Assembly (NCBI GenBank): GCA_934667175.1
Contig: CAKULN010000007.1
Coordinates: 23,705-87,704, forward strand
Reading direction: 5' to 3'
Origin: an uncultured Bacteroidales bacterium
GTDB lineage: Bacteria > Bacteroidota > Bacteroidia > Bacteroidales > UBA932
Length of the DNA stretch: 64,000 bases
Positions 53,574 to 63,257 of this stretch are shown piece after piece. The notes below the pieces were generated by a model, which had not been told where the DNA came from, made no database searches, and was given only the letters and a program-made list of their open reading frames with translations. The first letter of the stretch is position 1. Each line of letters begins with the position of its first letter. The position numbers and the translations under genes are program-made.

Positions 53574-55010
53574 CTATTTCTTGAGGGACGGTGTGGAGTC
53601 TCTTGTGAAATCGTTGGTGGAATTATTCGTGTCAATAAGTTTTCCGTTTTCATTTTTTTTGCGGAGGACTGACTTTCCGTACTTGTCAGGATCTTGGTTG
53701 ATTTTTCCGCATCCAGTGTAACCGGAATCAATTGAATCGTCCCAACTTTTTGCGAAGAACATCACTTCAAGTGAAAGGTTCACACCGTCTATGACCCACA
53801 GATTCGGAATCTTGTAGGCTTTGCTGATGCTCATGTTGTAATCCCCTGTTTTGGAATGATTGATGTAGCCTCCTTCCCACTTGTAGTCTTTAAGGAATTT
53901 ATCCATGCCGATTCCATAAGGAGGCAATGAGATGATCAGCCCTTGGAATCCTTGTTTATGTAGAACAAAATATGTGCTCGTATAGCTGAACCAGACATCA
54001 AGATTAGGAACGTCCGGATTGTCTATGTCTTGATGAGCCGATACGGTCGATTTGTCATACCATTCAAAATCCGCATTACTCAAATCGAATGCATTAGGGT
54101 TTGTCTTGGTGTGATTTTCGGCGTTATTGGCTATTAAGAGTGATTTCCCAGGCTCAACAGGTACATCTGTCCCGCTTCCTGGAATGACATACGCTGTCCC
54201 AACACCGCAGTATTTGTCCTTGATCGGTTCAAGAAACTCGTAATTTAGAGTTGATGGGTACTTTGCCTCGGAGATGATGATCCCGTCAGCGTAAAGCAAC
54301 TCATCTGAATTGTTGGTGATTTTGATGTACTGGTCACCATTGTGTATGTCCGGTTTATTCGTTGTCGGAAGGGGGGAACCGGTAAAGTAAATCTCCTCTA
54401 TCAGTAGTTCTCCCGGCTCGATGTTTCTCCAACTTTGCTCCAGAGAAACTTTCTCCAGTTCAGCTCCGGCAGTTGTCGAGAGGACAATCTCGGCTGTACG
54501 ATAAGCGTCAGTCCTGTTGGTGTCCAGCTGAAGCACCACGCTGTCCTTTCTGGTCTCGGCGACCGTGATCCAGTCAGGAGTCTCCGCGACTTCATACACA
54601 TAACCCTGGACGGCAGGGAAAGCGACTCTGCCGCCTCTTCCTCTGGCGAACAGTTTGGATGCCTCCGGCTGCTCCGGCGGAACAGGGCCGTTCTGGGTGA
54701 TCTTGAATGTCTGGAGACCGAGGGAAGTGTCGAATGTAAGCGTTGAGGTTCTCGGTGCGGCGTCTTCATAAGGCTCGACCGTGACGGTCACCTCTGTGTC
54801 GGAATTACCGCTGAGGGCTGAGACAGTGTACCAGGTGTCGGTCTGTGGCACCTGCGCCGTCCAGTCTCTGTTGGCGGAAATGAACACGGTCTGTGTGCCT
54901 CCGTTCGCATCAAACTTCAACTCATCGGTTGACAGGGTGAAGATCGGATCTTCATCCTTGCAGGCCGCAAGCGCGAGCGCTGCTGAAAGAATCAAAAGTA
55001 ACTTTTTCAT
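53574..55010 (-). CDS. BACON/DUF4876-type lipoprotein
   Basis: Surface lipoprotein of 478 residues. Lipobox ALAAC (Cys17). A BACON domain occupies about 25-105 (FTLSTDELKFDANGGTQTVF; ISANRDWTAQVPQTDTWYTV). A second BACON-like unit follows to 195. From about 200 (GELLIEEIYFTGSPLPTTNK) the sequence matches the DUF4876 fold, a lamin-tail-like beta domain with SLLIANNAENHTKTNPNAFD. It ends in a basic, Asn/Thr-rich tail. Last of four genes in an operon with a TonB receptor and a DUF6850 barrel; the partner set recurs in Bacteroidales but its substrate is not known to me. Confidence 0.78.
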   Translation of the reverse strand: MKKLLLILSAALALAACKDEDPIFTLSTDELKFDANGGTQTVFISANRDWTAQVPQTDTWYTVSALSGNSDTEVTVTVEPYEDAAPRTSTLTFDTSLGLQTFKITQNGPVPPEQPEASKLFARGRGGRVAFPAVQGYVYEVAETPDWITVAETRKDSVVLQLDTNRTDAYRTAEIVLSTTAGAELEKVSLEQSWRNIEPGELLIEEIYFTGSPLPTTNKPDIHNGDQYIKITNNSDELLYADGIIISEAKYPSTLNYEFLEPIKDKYCGVGTAYVIPGSGTDVPVEPGKSLLIANNAENHTKTNPNAFDLSNADFEWYDKSTVSAHQDIDNPDVPNLDVWFSYTSTYFVLHKQGFQGLIISLPPYGIGMDKFLKDYKWEGGYINHSKTGDYNMSISKAYKIPNLWVIDGVNLSLEVMFFAKSWDDSIDSGYTGCGKINQDPDKYGKSVLRKKNENGKLIDTNNSTNDFTRDSTPSLKK

Positions 55011-55050
55011 AATCTATTAGTTGTTAATAATAATTATAAATTATCGTTTA

Positions 55051-56580
55051 CTAAAACGCCAGTCCTATGGCTGCTGTCAGATATTCCGCGTGACCGAATC
55101 CGTCGAGGGATCTGAACGTGAACTCCGGCCTGAGGAAGACGGCGGTGTTGTGTCCCACATTGCGTTGTATTCCAAGATCTACCCCTGCGGTCGTCCTGTC
55201 CGAAGAAATCATGGAATGGAAATGCTCCAGATAGTCCAAGATCTTGGGCTCGGTATATTCGGCAGGAATGGATAAGGAACCTTCCAGTCCGAATGTGCGC
55301 CGGAATTTCGCATTGGCGCTAAACATCCATTCTTTGTGCTGTCTTCTCAAACCTAATGTCATACCGGCATCGGCAAAACTGAAGGACATTTCCCTTTTTG
55401 GGAATATATATTCCGCGGACGAGCGGTAATATTCAATTATAGGCTCCGCGCTGATTGTTCCCGCTTCGGAAGGAATCTCGACGGCTCCCTTCAGGTCTAC
55501 GGACAGGATCCTGTTCCGGTACATCGTCAATGAACCCAGCACAGCATATTCATTGTTCTTGCCTGTGTCGATGATGTTCTCCGTGCTTTGCCTCAGCTCA
55601 TAGGTCATTCCGGCGAGTATATTCCATTTCACTCCGTCGCTTAGATGCTTGTAGCCAAACATCCCTTCGAGTCTCTGTATCCAGAGATCGGTGATAGGCA
55701 CCTCATTGTTGGCGGTCAGCAGGCACTCTATGTCCAGACTGTTGTAGGAAAGCAAGCCTGTCCATCCATTCGGATGCCCTGGAACGACAGTGGTTGAGAC
55801 TTCCCAGCCGTGGCCGTTGTACCTGCTGGAAGTGAAGTCACCGGCTCCATCGAATCTGGCGAAGTGGCTTCCAAGACCTGTGAAATGCAGTTCGGAGGTG
55901 TTGGCTCCAAGAGGGTCATAAAAACTTACGTCCTGCGACTGCTTGTAAATCCTGATCGCGGTGTTAAGGTCGAAGACATAACCATGAGAGGTGATTCCTC
56001 CTGTAATGATGGCATTGAGATCGGATGTGACGGATCTTGGACGCGGATCGACCTGACGGTATTCGTGCAATGCCCTGTAACCACCATAGACCCCGATGTG
56101 CGCTTTCCCGATCAGGCGTGACCAGGCTCCGTAGAATGAATATTGCTCCTTCTGGAGATTACCTCCCACAGTATCCACCATCACGTCCGGATAGAGTAGT
56201 TCGAAGTCGGATGTGGAGTTCCAAAGCACATTCCTTTTCTCTCCTCTTGAATATTCCGCCCCGGCTCTGACCGCTGAATGACCCTGCAATCGGATCAAGG
56301 AATTGACCTCGACCGAACCTTGGTCCAGTCCGTCTCCCTCTTGTGGCAGCAGAGCGTCATCCTCTCGGCGCGATTCATAGACAGCCTTGATTTCTGAATA
56401 TGTCGGGATGTCCCACAGCAGGAAACTTCCCGCGTTATGACATGCGATCTCACTTCGCCCCAAAGCGCGAACAGGGGACAGGTATCTCTGTGTGGCTGAA
56501 TTGACATCTGACTTCATCTGTCCGAAGGCTGGAAAGGTGGATGCCATGGCTATGAATATTATGCTGATGATCCTGTTCAT
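55051..56580 (-). CDS. DUF6850-type outer-membrane beta-barrel protein
   Basis: Outer-membrane protein of 509 residues with a signal peptide ending PAFGQ. The sequence alternates as in a beta-barrel throughout and ends in a typical aromatic C-terminal strand (YLTAAIGLAF, final Phe). The pattern AVRAGAEYSRGEKRNVLWNS and QYSFYGAWSRLIGKAHIGVY fits the DUF6850 family. Its start overlaps the stop of the small lipoprotein gene upstream by four bases (ATGA). It is likely a partner of the TonB receptor and DUF4876 lipoprotein of the same operon. Confidence 0.8.
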   Translation of the reverse strand: MNRIISIIFIAMASTFPAFGQMKSDVNSATQRYLSPVRALGRSEIACHNAGSFLLWDIPTYSEIKAVYESRREDDALLPQEGDGLDQGSVEVNSLIRLQGHSAVRAGAEYSRGEKRNVLWNSTSDFELLYPDVMVDTVGGNLQKEQYSFYGAWSRLIGKAHIGVYGGYRALHEYRQVDPRPRSVTSDLNAIITGGITSHGYVFDLNTAIRIYKQSQDVSFYDPLGANTSELHFTGLGSHFARFDGAGDFTSSRYNGHGWEVSTTVVPGHPNGWTGLLSYNSLDIECLLTANNEVPITDLWIQRLEGMFGYKHLSDGVKWNILAGMTYELRQSTENIIDTGKNNEYAVLGSLTMYRNRILSVDLKGAVEIPSEAGTISAEPIIEYYRSSAEYIFPKREMSFSFADAGMTLGLRRQHKEWMFSANAKFRRTFGLEGSLSIPAEYTEPKILDYLEHFHSMISSDRTTAGVDLGIQRNVGHNTAVFLRPEFTFRSLDGFGHAEYLTAAIGLAF

Positions 56581-56990
56581 TTCAGTACGGTCAATTCAAG
56601 GTTCAAAATCTCTTTATCGTTCAGTAACTCAACTGCGGTCGAAGGAGAGTTGTGGCCGGCAAAACGAACCTTTTTGCGTTGTCCGTCGCTGAACACAGCC
56701 TTGCCGTCGAAAGAGATCAAATATATTCCTTTCTTTAATTTCACGGTCGTTGTCCCGACCTGAAAGACTGGGATTTCATATTCCTGCCTTGTGTTGAGGT
56801 CGCGGATGAACGAGCCGTCAAGGGAATTGTCCACCTCGACTCTCTCAATCTCCGCATTGACTGACGGACATGTCACGTTCAGGGTCACGATGGTGAAGAT
56901 ATTCTGCCCCGAGTCTTTTTCACATCCGCAGAGAAGGATCGAGAAAAACAGGATGATATTCCGTATGGATTTGTGAGTCAGCATATTCAT
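56577..56990 (-). CDS. Small lipoprotein of the TonB/DUF6850 operon
   Basis: Lipoprotein of 137 residues with the lipobox ILLCGC (Cys23). The rest is one beta-sandwich domain (VTLNVTCPSVNAEIERVEVD and VGTTTVKLKKGIYLISFDGK) that resembles the N-terminal part of DUF4876 proteins. It overlaps the TonB receptor gene by one base (TAATG) and the DUF6850 gene by four, so all three are translationally coupled. Probably an outer-membrane accessory subunit. Confidence 0.7.
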   Translation of the reverse strand: MNMLTHKSIRNIILFFSILLCGCEKDSGQNIFTIVTLNVTCPSVNAEIERVEVDNSLDGSFIRDLNTRQEYEIPVFQVGTTTVKLKKGIYLISFDGKAVFSDGQRKKVRFAGHNSPSTAVELLNDKEILNLELTVLK

Positions 56991-59848
56991 TAAAGTTTGA
57001 AATTCAACTCCATTCCGAAGTACGGCAGGACTGAGCGGCGTGTGAGGATGCCCATGTTCGTCCTGTAGTCAGGAGAAACATCCAAAATCTTGTTCACGAA
57101 CAAGGCGCAGGCGATCTTGTCATGGTAGATCTTCTTTGTCGCCTTGAGATTGATGTTCATGCTGAACGGCACCCTGAAATAGACGGACATCGAGGGGGTA
57201 TATTCCCTGACCATCTGCGCCAGTGCTCCATCCGCGGCGGATTCGTCCGTGAACGGGTGGCTCTCCAGATTCTTGTCGATGTAGGACAGTGGCTGCGGGT
57301 CTTTCGGCAGGGTTTGCCGTCCGGTGAACCATTGGCACTGGAAGGAAGTCGAAAAGATCATCCCGAGCCTCGGGATCTGTGTGTCGAACATGAAGTTCGT
57401 GTTGAAGACCTCACGCAGGAAACCATCCGTGTCCTTGTAGTAGCCTACATAGGGGTAGGTCTTGCCGGCCACGACCACGGAGGGTCTGTAATATGTCGGC
57501 TGGCTGTTGCTGTACCTTGTCTTGAACCAAGCTCCGCTGACGGTGACCTTTGTTCTGATCGGCCGGATTCTCGGAGCCGACAGAGTGAACTCGACGCCTT
57601 CCTTGAGAGTGCGGCTGCCGTTGGTGTTGAACGTGTGGCTGACCAAAAGGGTGTCCGGAACCCAAGAGGTTGTCTCCGTGGAAGGAGGACCGGTAAGTGT
57701 GCTCTTGTCGATCGTCTCCTCTTGGTAGTCCTTGTAAATCACACGTGTGAACTCACTGCCGTACCTGAATCCGGAAGTCATATCCTCCCTGAAATAGTCA
57801 ATGTTGAACGAGAACTCACGCCCGACCCGGACATCAGCGGCGATTTCCCATTTGAAATTCCTCGCGGCCTTGAGGTTAAAGTTGGTCGGGTCAATCTTCA
57901 TCACATAGACATTGATCCTTCTCAGGCTCTCCTCTACTGGCCAGTAGTTCATCTGGGTGATGTCGTAGTAGATCGGGTCTGGGTAAAGCTGATCCATTGT
58001 AGGGAACTTCGTGTGCCAGCCGGCGCCGCCTGACAGCCCGACCTTCACATCCTTCCCGAATGCCTTCTCCAGCCTGAGGTTCAGTCTCGGATCAAAGTAT
58101 GGTTTAAGATTGACGGAATATTCCTTGCCTGCTCCAGCCATCGCCGCGACCCTCACTCCGGCGAGCCATTCGGCCTTGAATCCGTTCCCGAAAGCCAAGA
58201 CGGAATTGTCTTCGATGAAAGCCGACATCTGGTGCGTGGCAGGAATCGCGGAATAGTTCCTCGGGCGGACGTTCATGTCCACGGAGAACGGCCTTTCCGG
58301 ATCGAATATGGTCCCTTTCCCGAAGTTCTTGTTGACGTTCCACTGGGCACCGGCCTTGAAAGTGTTTGTCGTGTTCCCGAAATCCTTACGGAACTTCGCC
58401 GTGCCGTTGAAGTAGGCGTAGAACGGCTTGCCATCGACTTTCAGCGTCGCTTCGTACCTGTAGGGCACAATCGTGACATCGAACTCACCTTCTTCCAGAC
58501 TTGTGGAGAGAGGCATCGGAGAACTGTATTCCACGAATTTCCATCTGTCAATCAGATCTTTCTCGTAGGTCAGCGAACCTGTGATGTCAAAGCTCTGAAA
58601 GAACGATTCCAGGCTCTTGCTCCGGACATTATATTCCCCGCCCAACGCGAAGCGGCTGTAGTTGGACTTGTAGGTCTCGATCGGGCCGCAGTCGCCGAAG
58701 TCGAGATTCTTGTCTGATTTCTGGTTGTCGAACGAGCCGGTATAGTCAAGACTGCCGCTGAGGGTTCTGACAAGTTCTCCGGTCCATGTCTTGCCAATTC
58801 TGTAGCTTCCGGTGAGCCGTTTGTAATTCTGCCTCGTGTTGCGCGGATCCGCTCTGGAATCCAGGAAATTGCCACTGAAATTCATTGTCAGCTTGTCGTT
58901 CTTGCCCCACTCCAGATCCTTGCCGAGGTAGAAGAGCTTGCTCTTCATATCCGCCTTAAAGCGGGCTCTGGTGTCGTTGCCGCCCTTGCGCCTCTTGATG
59001 TTGACAAGGCCGCTGGTGAGGTCGCCATATTCAACGGAAGGGATTCCGCGGATGATTTCGACGGATTCCACATCCTCTGTGGTGATGGTCCTCATATCGA
59101 CTCCTGAGTTGACGAAGGATGAGCCGTAGTTGCTGAAAGCCGGAGTCGTCTGAAGGTTCGCGTCGTTGTTGACCGGCACTCCGTCGATCAGGAATCGGGT
59201 GCCGAGGGACGAAGTGTTGTAGTTGTCCCCGGAGACAGAGACTGCTCTCAGGTTGATAGTGTTCGGTGTTGAGAATGAGGGATCTACGGAACGGCCTCCC
59301 GGAAGCAGTTCAAGCAGATCGGCGAAACTGGACGGCTGGATGTGTGCGATCGCATCCTGCCCGATTCGTGACGAACTTGTCAGCCCGTGGCTTTCCGTCG
59401 CCGTCACCACCACCTCGTTGATGGCGTATGAATCCTGAATCAATGAATATCTTCCGTCTTTCCGCACTGCGGTGGTCAGCGTCTTGTAGCCCATACACGT
59501 GATCTGAAGTGTTCCGCCTGTGGTTTTGAGCCTGAATCTGCCTAAAGAGTCAGTTATGTCCCAGATTGCCTTATCCCCTTTTATGGCTACCGCCGCTCCC
59601 GCGATCGGAGAACCGTCCGCCTTGTCGATGACCGTTCCGATGATGCCTTTCATAGGGTTTAGGGTGGCTGCTCGGTCGCTTGAGGTACTTTTTGCACTGC
59701 CCCCGGATGCGGATTTGTCATTAGCTAAGCCCTTTGCGTTGCTTTGGGCCGCACCGTTCCCGAAGCCGCTGACTTGGGCGAACGCACTGACGGACAGTAT
59801 CATTGCCGTCACGATGATGATTGATGACTTTATTCTTGCTCCAAACAC
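56990..59848 (-). CDS. TonB-dependent receptor
   Basis: Outer-membrane receptor of 952 residues, GTG start, signal peptide ending VSAFAQ. A Gly/Ser/Ala-rich stretch (30-65) leads to a carboxypeptidase-regulatory-like domain (about 68-145, IIGTVIDKADGSPIAGAAVA), a TonB box/plug (INEVVVTATES, then FLIDGVPVNNDANLQ and EIIRGIPSVEYGDLTSGLVN) and a beta-barrel ending YFGMELNFKL. It is not SusC-like: no RGxxGVI signature and no SusD partner. The operon partners are DUF4876/DUF6850 proteins. The ligand is unknown. The neighbouring feoAB gene might hint at a metal, but it is on the opposite strand with its own promoter. Confidence 0.92.
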   Translation of the reverse strand: MFGARIKSSIIIVTAMILSVSAFAQVSGFGNGAAQSNAKGLANDKSASGGSAKSTSSDRAATLNPMKGIIGTVIDKADGSPIAGAAVAIKGDKAIWDITDSLGRFRLKTTGGTLQITCMGYKTLTTAVRKDGRYSLIQDSYAINEVVVTATESHGLTSSSRIGQDAIAHIQPSSFADLLELLPGGRSVDPSFSTPNTINLRAVSVSGDNYNTSSLGTRFLIDGVPVNNDANLQTTPAFSNYGSSFVNSGVDMRTITTEDVESVEIIRGIPSVEYGDLTSGLVNIKRRKGGNDTRARFKADMKSKLFYLGKDLEWGKNDKLTMNFSGNFLDSRADPRNTRQNYKRLTGSYRIGKTWTGELVRTLSGSLDYTGSFDNQKSDKNLDFGDCGPIETYKSNYSRFALGGEYNVRSKSLESFFQSFDITGSLTYEKDLIDRWKFVEYSSPMPLSTSLEEGEFDVTIVPYRYEATLKVDGKPFYAYFNGTAKFRKDFGNTTNTFKAGAQWNVNKNFGKGTIFDPERPFSVDMNVRPRNYSAIPATHQMSAFIEDNSVLAFGNGFKAEWLAGVRVAAMAGAGKEYSVNLKPYFDPRLNLRLEKAFGKDVKVGLSGGAGWHTKFPTMDQLYPDPIYYDITQMNYWPVEESLRRINVYVMKIDPTNFNLKAARNFKWEIAADVRVGREFSFNIDYFREDMTSGFRYGSEFTRVIYKDYQEETIDKSTLTGPPSTETTSWVPDTLLVSHTFNTNGSRTLKEGVEFTLSAPRIRPIRTKVTVSGAWFKTRYSNSQPTYYRPSVVVAGKTYPYVGYYKDTDGFLREVFNTNFMFDTQIPRLGMIFSTSFQCQWFTGRQTLPKDPQPLSYIDKNLESHPFTDESAADGALAQMVREYTPSMSVYFRVPFSMNINLKATKKIYHDKIACALFVNKILDVSPDYRTNMGILTRRSVLPYFGMELNFKL

Positions 59849-59872
59849 GTTTCTATTTTTCTGTTTAAGTCC

Positions 59873-59881
59873 GCAAAATTA
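59873..59881 (-). promoter_or_regulatory. -7 box of the TonB receptor operon
   Basis: On the minus strand TAATTTTGC lies about 24 bp before the GTG start. No clear TTTG at -33. The gap 59882-60060 toward feoAB holds a weak AGAG/CTCT hairpin followed by T and nothing else I can name. Confidence 0.5.
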
Positions 59882-60060
59882 TCCTCAAATCCGGCCTCTA
59901 TCAATGCCAATAAGTTGGGATGGAACCGATGGGGCGTTGAGGGTAATTTATTGAGTATTAGAGAAATGCCTCGTTGTCTTGCGCTGAATATCACTAAAGA
60001 GAACCGCTCTTTTTACTGATAATTAGGTATTTATCCTCCACGGCTACCAATTATTGATGA

Positions 60061-60091
60061 TTGCGGAAATCTTCTAAAATGAATATTTTTG
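60061..60091 (+). promoter_or_regulatory. Promoter of feoAB
   Basis: TATTTTTG at 60084-60091 matches the -7 consensus, and TTGC at 60061-60064 lies 19 bp upstream in the -33 position. The leader is about 15 nt. I saw no obvious Fur-type 19-bp palindrome. Confidence 0.5.
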
Positions 60092-60110
60092 TACCGAATT
60101 TGGGTGTATA

Positions 60111-62522
60111 ATGAAACTTTCTGAACTTAAGACAGGAGAGGTGGGCGTCATCGCCAAGGTGAACGGTCACGGAGGATTTCGGAAAAGGCTCATCGAGATG
60201 GGCTTCATTACCGGGAAAAGGGTAACGGTCGTGCTGAATGCTCCGCTGAAAGATCCTATTGAGTATGAAATACTTGGCTATAAGGTTTCGTTGCGGCGCT
60301 CCGAGGCTGGACTCATTGATGTCATCAGTGAGGATGAGGCGAAGGCCGCTGTCGAGGCCAAGCGGGATCCTGTCCCGATCTTCGAGGATGACTGTGACGA
60401 GATCGCCGCGCTGAACCTTGAGATGGAACGCCTTGCCAAAGAAAGGCATCACGTCATCCGTGTCGCTCTTGTGGGTAATCCGAACTGTGGAAAGACGTCG
60501 CTGTTCAACATAGCCTCCGGCAGCCACGAACACGTGGGCAACTACAGCGGTGTGACCGTTGACGCCAAGGAGGGACGTTTTGAATATAAAGGCTATAAGT
60601 TTGTGCTAGTTGATCTGCCGGGAACATATTCATTGTCAGCCTACAGTCCCGAGGAACTTTACGTCCGCAAGAATCTGGTTGAGAATGTCCCGGATGTCGT
60701 GGTCAATGTCGTGGACGCCTCCAACATCGAAAGGAATCTCTACCTCACGACCCAGGTCATCGACATGAACCTGCGGGTAGTGATGGCTCTGAATATGTAC
60801 GACGAGCTTCGGGCGAGAGGCGACAGCCTTGACATCAAGCAGCTGGGCTATCTTCTCGGAGTGCCTGTCTGCCCGACCGTCAGCCGTGACGGAACCGGGA
60901 TTCCTGAACTTCTGGACACTGTCATCAAGATCTACGAGCAGCACGACGAGAGGCTCGCGCGCCACATCCACATCAATCACGGGCAGGAACTGGAAAAGAG
61001 CATAGACAGCATCAAGGCCTTGATTCAGAAGAATCAAGACATCAGAGGCAGGTACTCCACCCGTTATCTTGCGATCAAACTGCTTGAAAACGACAAGCAG
61101 ATTGAAGGTGTGGTCTCCACACTCCCGAATGCCGGAGAGATCCTCAAGACTCGGGATGAGGAAGCCGCCCGCATCGAGAATATGCTGCACACCAACGCCG
61201 AGTCGGCCATCGTTGATGCGAAATATTCATTCATCCATGGAGCCCTCGCCGAGACTTACACCCAGCACATGGATTCCAGGCCGAAGAAGACAATCACGGA
61301 CAGGATTGACGCTGTCGTCACAAACAAATGGGCGGCGTTCCCGATATTCATACTCCTGCTGTACCTTATCTTCCAGTCCACGTTCACGCTGGGCAACTAC
61401 CCGATGAACTGGATCGACTGGCTTGTGGGGCGGTTCGGAGATTTTGTCGCTGATTTCATGAAGGAGGGCTGGCTCAAGGACCTTCTCGTCGACGGCGTGA
61501 TCGCCGGAGTGGGAAGTGTCCTTGTGTTCCTGCCTAATATTTTGATACTCTATTTCTTCCTGTCGATCATGGAGGATTCCGGGTACATGGCCCGAGCCGC
61601 CTTCATCGTGGACAAGCTGATGCACAGGATCGGCCTTCACGGCAAGTCCTTCATCCCGATGGTGATGGGCTTCGGATGCAATGTGCCCGCGATCATGGCG
61701 ACCCGCGCGATCGAGAGCCGCAAGAGCCGTCTCATCACGATCGCCATCATCCCGTTCATGTCCTGCGCCGGCCGACTTCCGATCTTCGTCCTGCTCGCCG
61801 GAGCCTTCTTCCCGCACAATTCCGCCCTTGCTCTTTTAGGAATATACTTCCTCGGAGTCCTGATGGCGATCCTGTCGGCGGTGGTGCTCAGCCGCTTCAT
61901 CAAGGAGGACGACCTTCCGTTCGTGATGGAGCTGCCTCCTTACAGGGTACCTACCGGAAAGGCGATCTGGAGGCACACCTGGGAGAAGGGAAAGCAATAT
62001 CTTGAGAAAATGGCCACGACCATTCTGATCGGTTCTGTGGTGATCTGGTGTCTTGGTTACTTCCCACGCTCAGACAAAGGGGCGGAGTACCAGCAGGAGC
62101 ATTCGTACATCGGCCAGCTTGGCAAGGCTGTCTCTCCCGCCCTTGATCCGCTTGGATTCAGCTGGAAGATGGACATCGGCCTGTTGACCGGAGTTGTGGC
62201 CAAAGAGTTGGTGGTGAGTACTTTGGGTGTTATGTACGCTTCGGACGAACCTGAGGTTTCGGAGGCCGTCGAGGCTGCCGACACTGACGCTCTCGCCGCC
62301 GACACCCAGCTTCAAGGCACGCTTGCCCGCTCGGTAAGCCTTCCGGCCGCCGTCGCCTACATGATATTCATTCTCCTGTATTTCCCATGCATAGCGACTT
62401 TTGTGGCGATAAAGAACGAGACGGGCAAATGGCGTTGGGCCGTGGCGGTCTGCGCCTACACTATGGCAGTGGCCTGGATAGTCGCTTTCATCGGCTATCA
62501 CATCACCGCGATGCTGATTTAA
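60111..62522 (+). CDS. feoB: Fused FeoA-FeoB ferrous iron transporter
   Basis: Inner-membrane Fe2+ transporter of 803 residues with FeoA fused at the N-terminus, as is common in Bacteroidetes. FeoA occupies about 1-75 (MKLSELKTGEVGVIAKVNGH). The G domain starts with GNPNCGKTSLFN (about 122), then VDLPGTYSLSAYSPEE and NMYDELRARG. The membrane part from about 405 has the two gate regions (YMARAAFIVDKLMHRIGLHG, GFGCNVPAIMATRAIESRKS; SCAGRLPIFVLLAGAFFPHN) and the WKMDIGLLTGVVAKELVVST segment. It is likely co-transcribed with the hemerythrin-like gene 36 bp downstream. Confidence 0.96.
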   Translation: MKLSELKTGEVGVIAKVNGHGGFRKRLIEMGFITGKRVTVVLNAPLKDPIEYEILGYKVSLRRSEAGLIDVISEDEAKAAVEAKRDPVPIFEDDCDEIAALNLEMERLAKERHHVIRVALVGNPNCGKTSLFNIASGSHEHVGNYSGVTVDAKEGRFEYKGYKFVLVDLPGTYSLSAYSPEELYVRKNLVENVPDVVVNVVDASNIERNLYLTTQVIDMNLRVVMALNMYDELRARGDSLDIKQLGYLLGVPVCPTVSRDGTGIPELLDTVIKIYEQHDERLARHIHINHGQELEKSIDSIKALIQKNQDIRGRYSTRYLAIKLLENDKQIEGVVSTLPNAGEILKTRDEEAARIENMLHTNAESAIVDAKYSFIHGALAETYTQHMDSRPKKTITDRIDAVVTNKWAAFPIFILLLYLIFQSTFTLGNYPMNWIDWLVGRFGDFVADFMKEGWLKDLLVDGVIAGVGSVLVFLPNILILYFFLSIMEDSGYMARAAFIVDKLMHRIGLHGKSFIPMVMGFGCNVPAIMATRAIESRKSRLITIAIIPFMSCAGRLPIFVLLAGAFFPHNSALALLGIYFLGVLMAILSAVVLSRFIKEDDLPFVMELPPYRVPTGKAIWRHTWEKGKQYLEKMATTILIGSVVIWCLGYFPRSDKGAEYQQEHSYIGQLGKAVSPALDPLGFSWKMDIGLLTGVVAKELVVSTLGVMYASDEPEVSEAVEAADTDALAADTQLQGTLARSVSLPAAVAYMIFILLYFPCIATFVAIKNETGKWRWAVAVCAYTMAVAWIVAFIGYHITAMLI

Positions 62523-62558
62523 TTTGAACCCTTCAACGCAGGCGAAGTCCTGCCTTTT

Positions 62559-63257
62559 ATGAATATGAGAACGAAATATTCGACAGAGATGTCCTTGTCT
62601 GCCCTTATAGACAGCGACTTCAGCCTTCTTCAGGTGATTTCCAGGATCGGTATCGACCTGAAGTATGCCGCCATGCCTGTGTACGAGGCATGCGGGAAAT
62701 GCGGCATTGATCCTGATACATTCATCCTGATTTGCAATGTCTATTCATTCCCCGCCCATGTTCCGTCACAGGAGGAGTTGGCCGTGGGAAACATCAAGAA
62801 CATCATAGACTATCTCCACAGTTCACATCTTTATTACATGGGACAGGCCATCCGTGTGCTCGGGAACTCGTTCGACAGGCTTGTGGCTCCTTTTGACGAG
62901 AAACAGAAGAAAGTGGTCCTGAGATTCTTCTATGACTATAAGTCTGAACTTGAGAAACACTTTGCCTATGAGGAGGATGTCGTCTTTCCGTACATAGAGG
63001 CATTGCTCAGGGATGGCGTGAAGACTTCCGGGTACTCGATCGAACATTTCGAGGAGCACCATGAGAATGTTGAGGAAAAGCTGGAGGACATGAAGAACAT
63101 CGTGATGAAGTATCTTCCTGGCGAGTGTTCCAATGATTTGAAAATCATGGTGCTCTTGTCCATCTACCACCTTCATGACGACCTTAGGCGTCACACCTAT
63201 GTGGAAGACAACATCCTTGTGCCGATCGTTAGCAGACTTGAGAAAGATGGAAGATAA
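62559..63257 (+). CDS. Hemerythrin-domain protein, RIC/YtfE-like
   Basis: Diiron helical-bundle protein of 232 residues related to the repair-of-iron-centres family that restores Fe-S clusters after nitric oxide or oxidative damage. Ligand motifs: HSSHLYY (about 88), EKHFAYEEDVVFPYIE (about 131-146), HFEEHHENVE (about 160) and HLHDDLRRHTYVEDNILVP (about 207-225). The N-terminal 60 residues resemble the ScdA N-terminal domain (LKYAAMPVYEACGKCGID), but its Cys pair is replaced. Location between feoAB and a LuxR-type regulator supports a role in iron or nitrosative stress. It overlaps the regulator gene by 11 bases. Confidence 0.82.
   Translation: MNMRTKYSTEMSLSALIDSDFSLLQVISRIGIDLKYAAMPVYEACGKCGIDPDTFILICNVYSFPAHVPSQEELAVGNIKNIIDYLHSSHLYYMGQAIRVLGNSFDRLVAPFDEKQKKVVLRFFYDYKSELEKHFAYEEDVVFPYIEALLRDGVKTSGYSIEHFEEHHENVEEKLEDMKNIVMKYLPGECSNDLKIMVLLSIYHLHDDLRRHTYVEDNILVPIVSRLEKDGR

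Noticed and set aside
53384..53584. 66-codon hydrophobic frame that might be a small membrane protein
   Set aside because: It follows the hairpin of the small RNA candidate without a promoter, and its second half is a translation of the REP palindrome.
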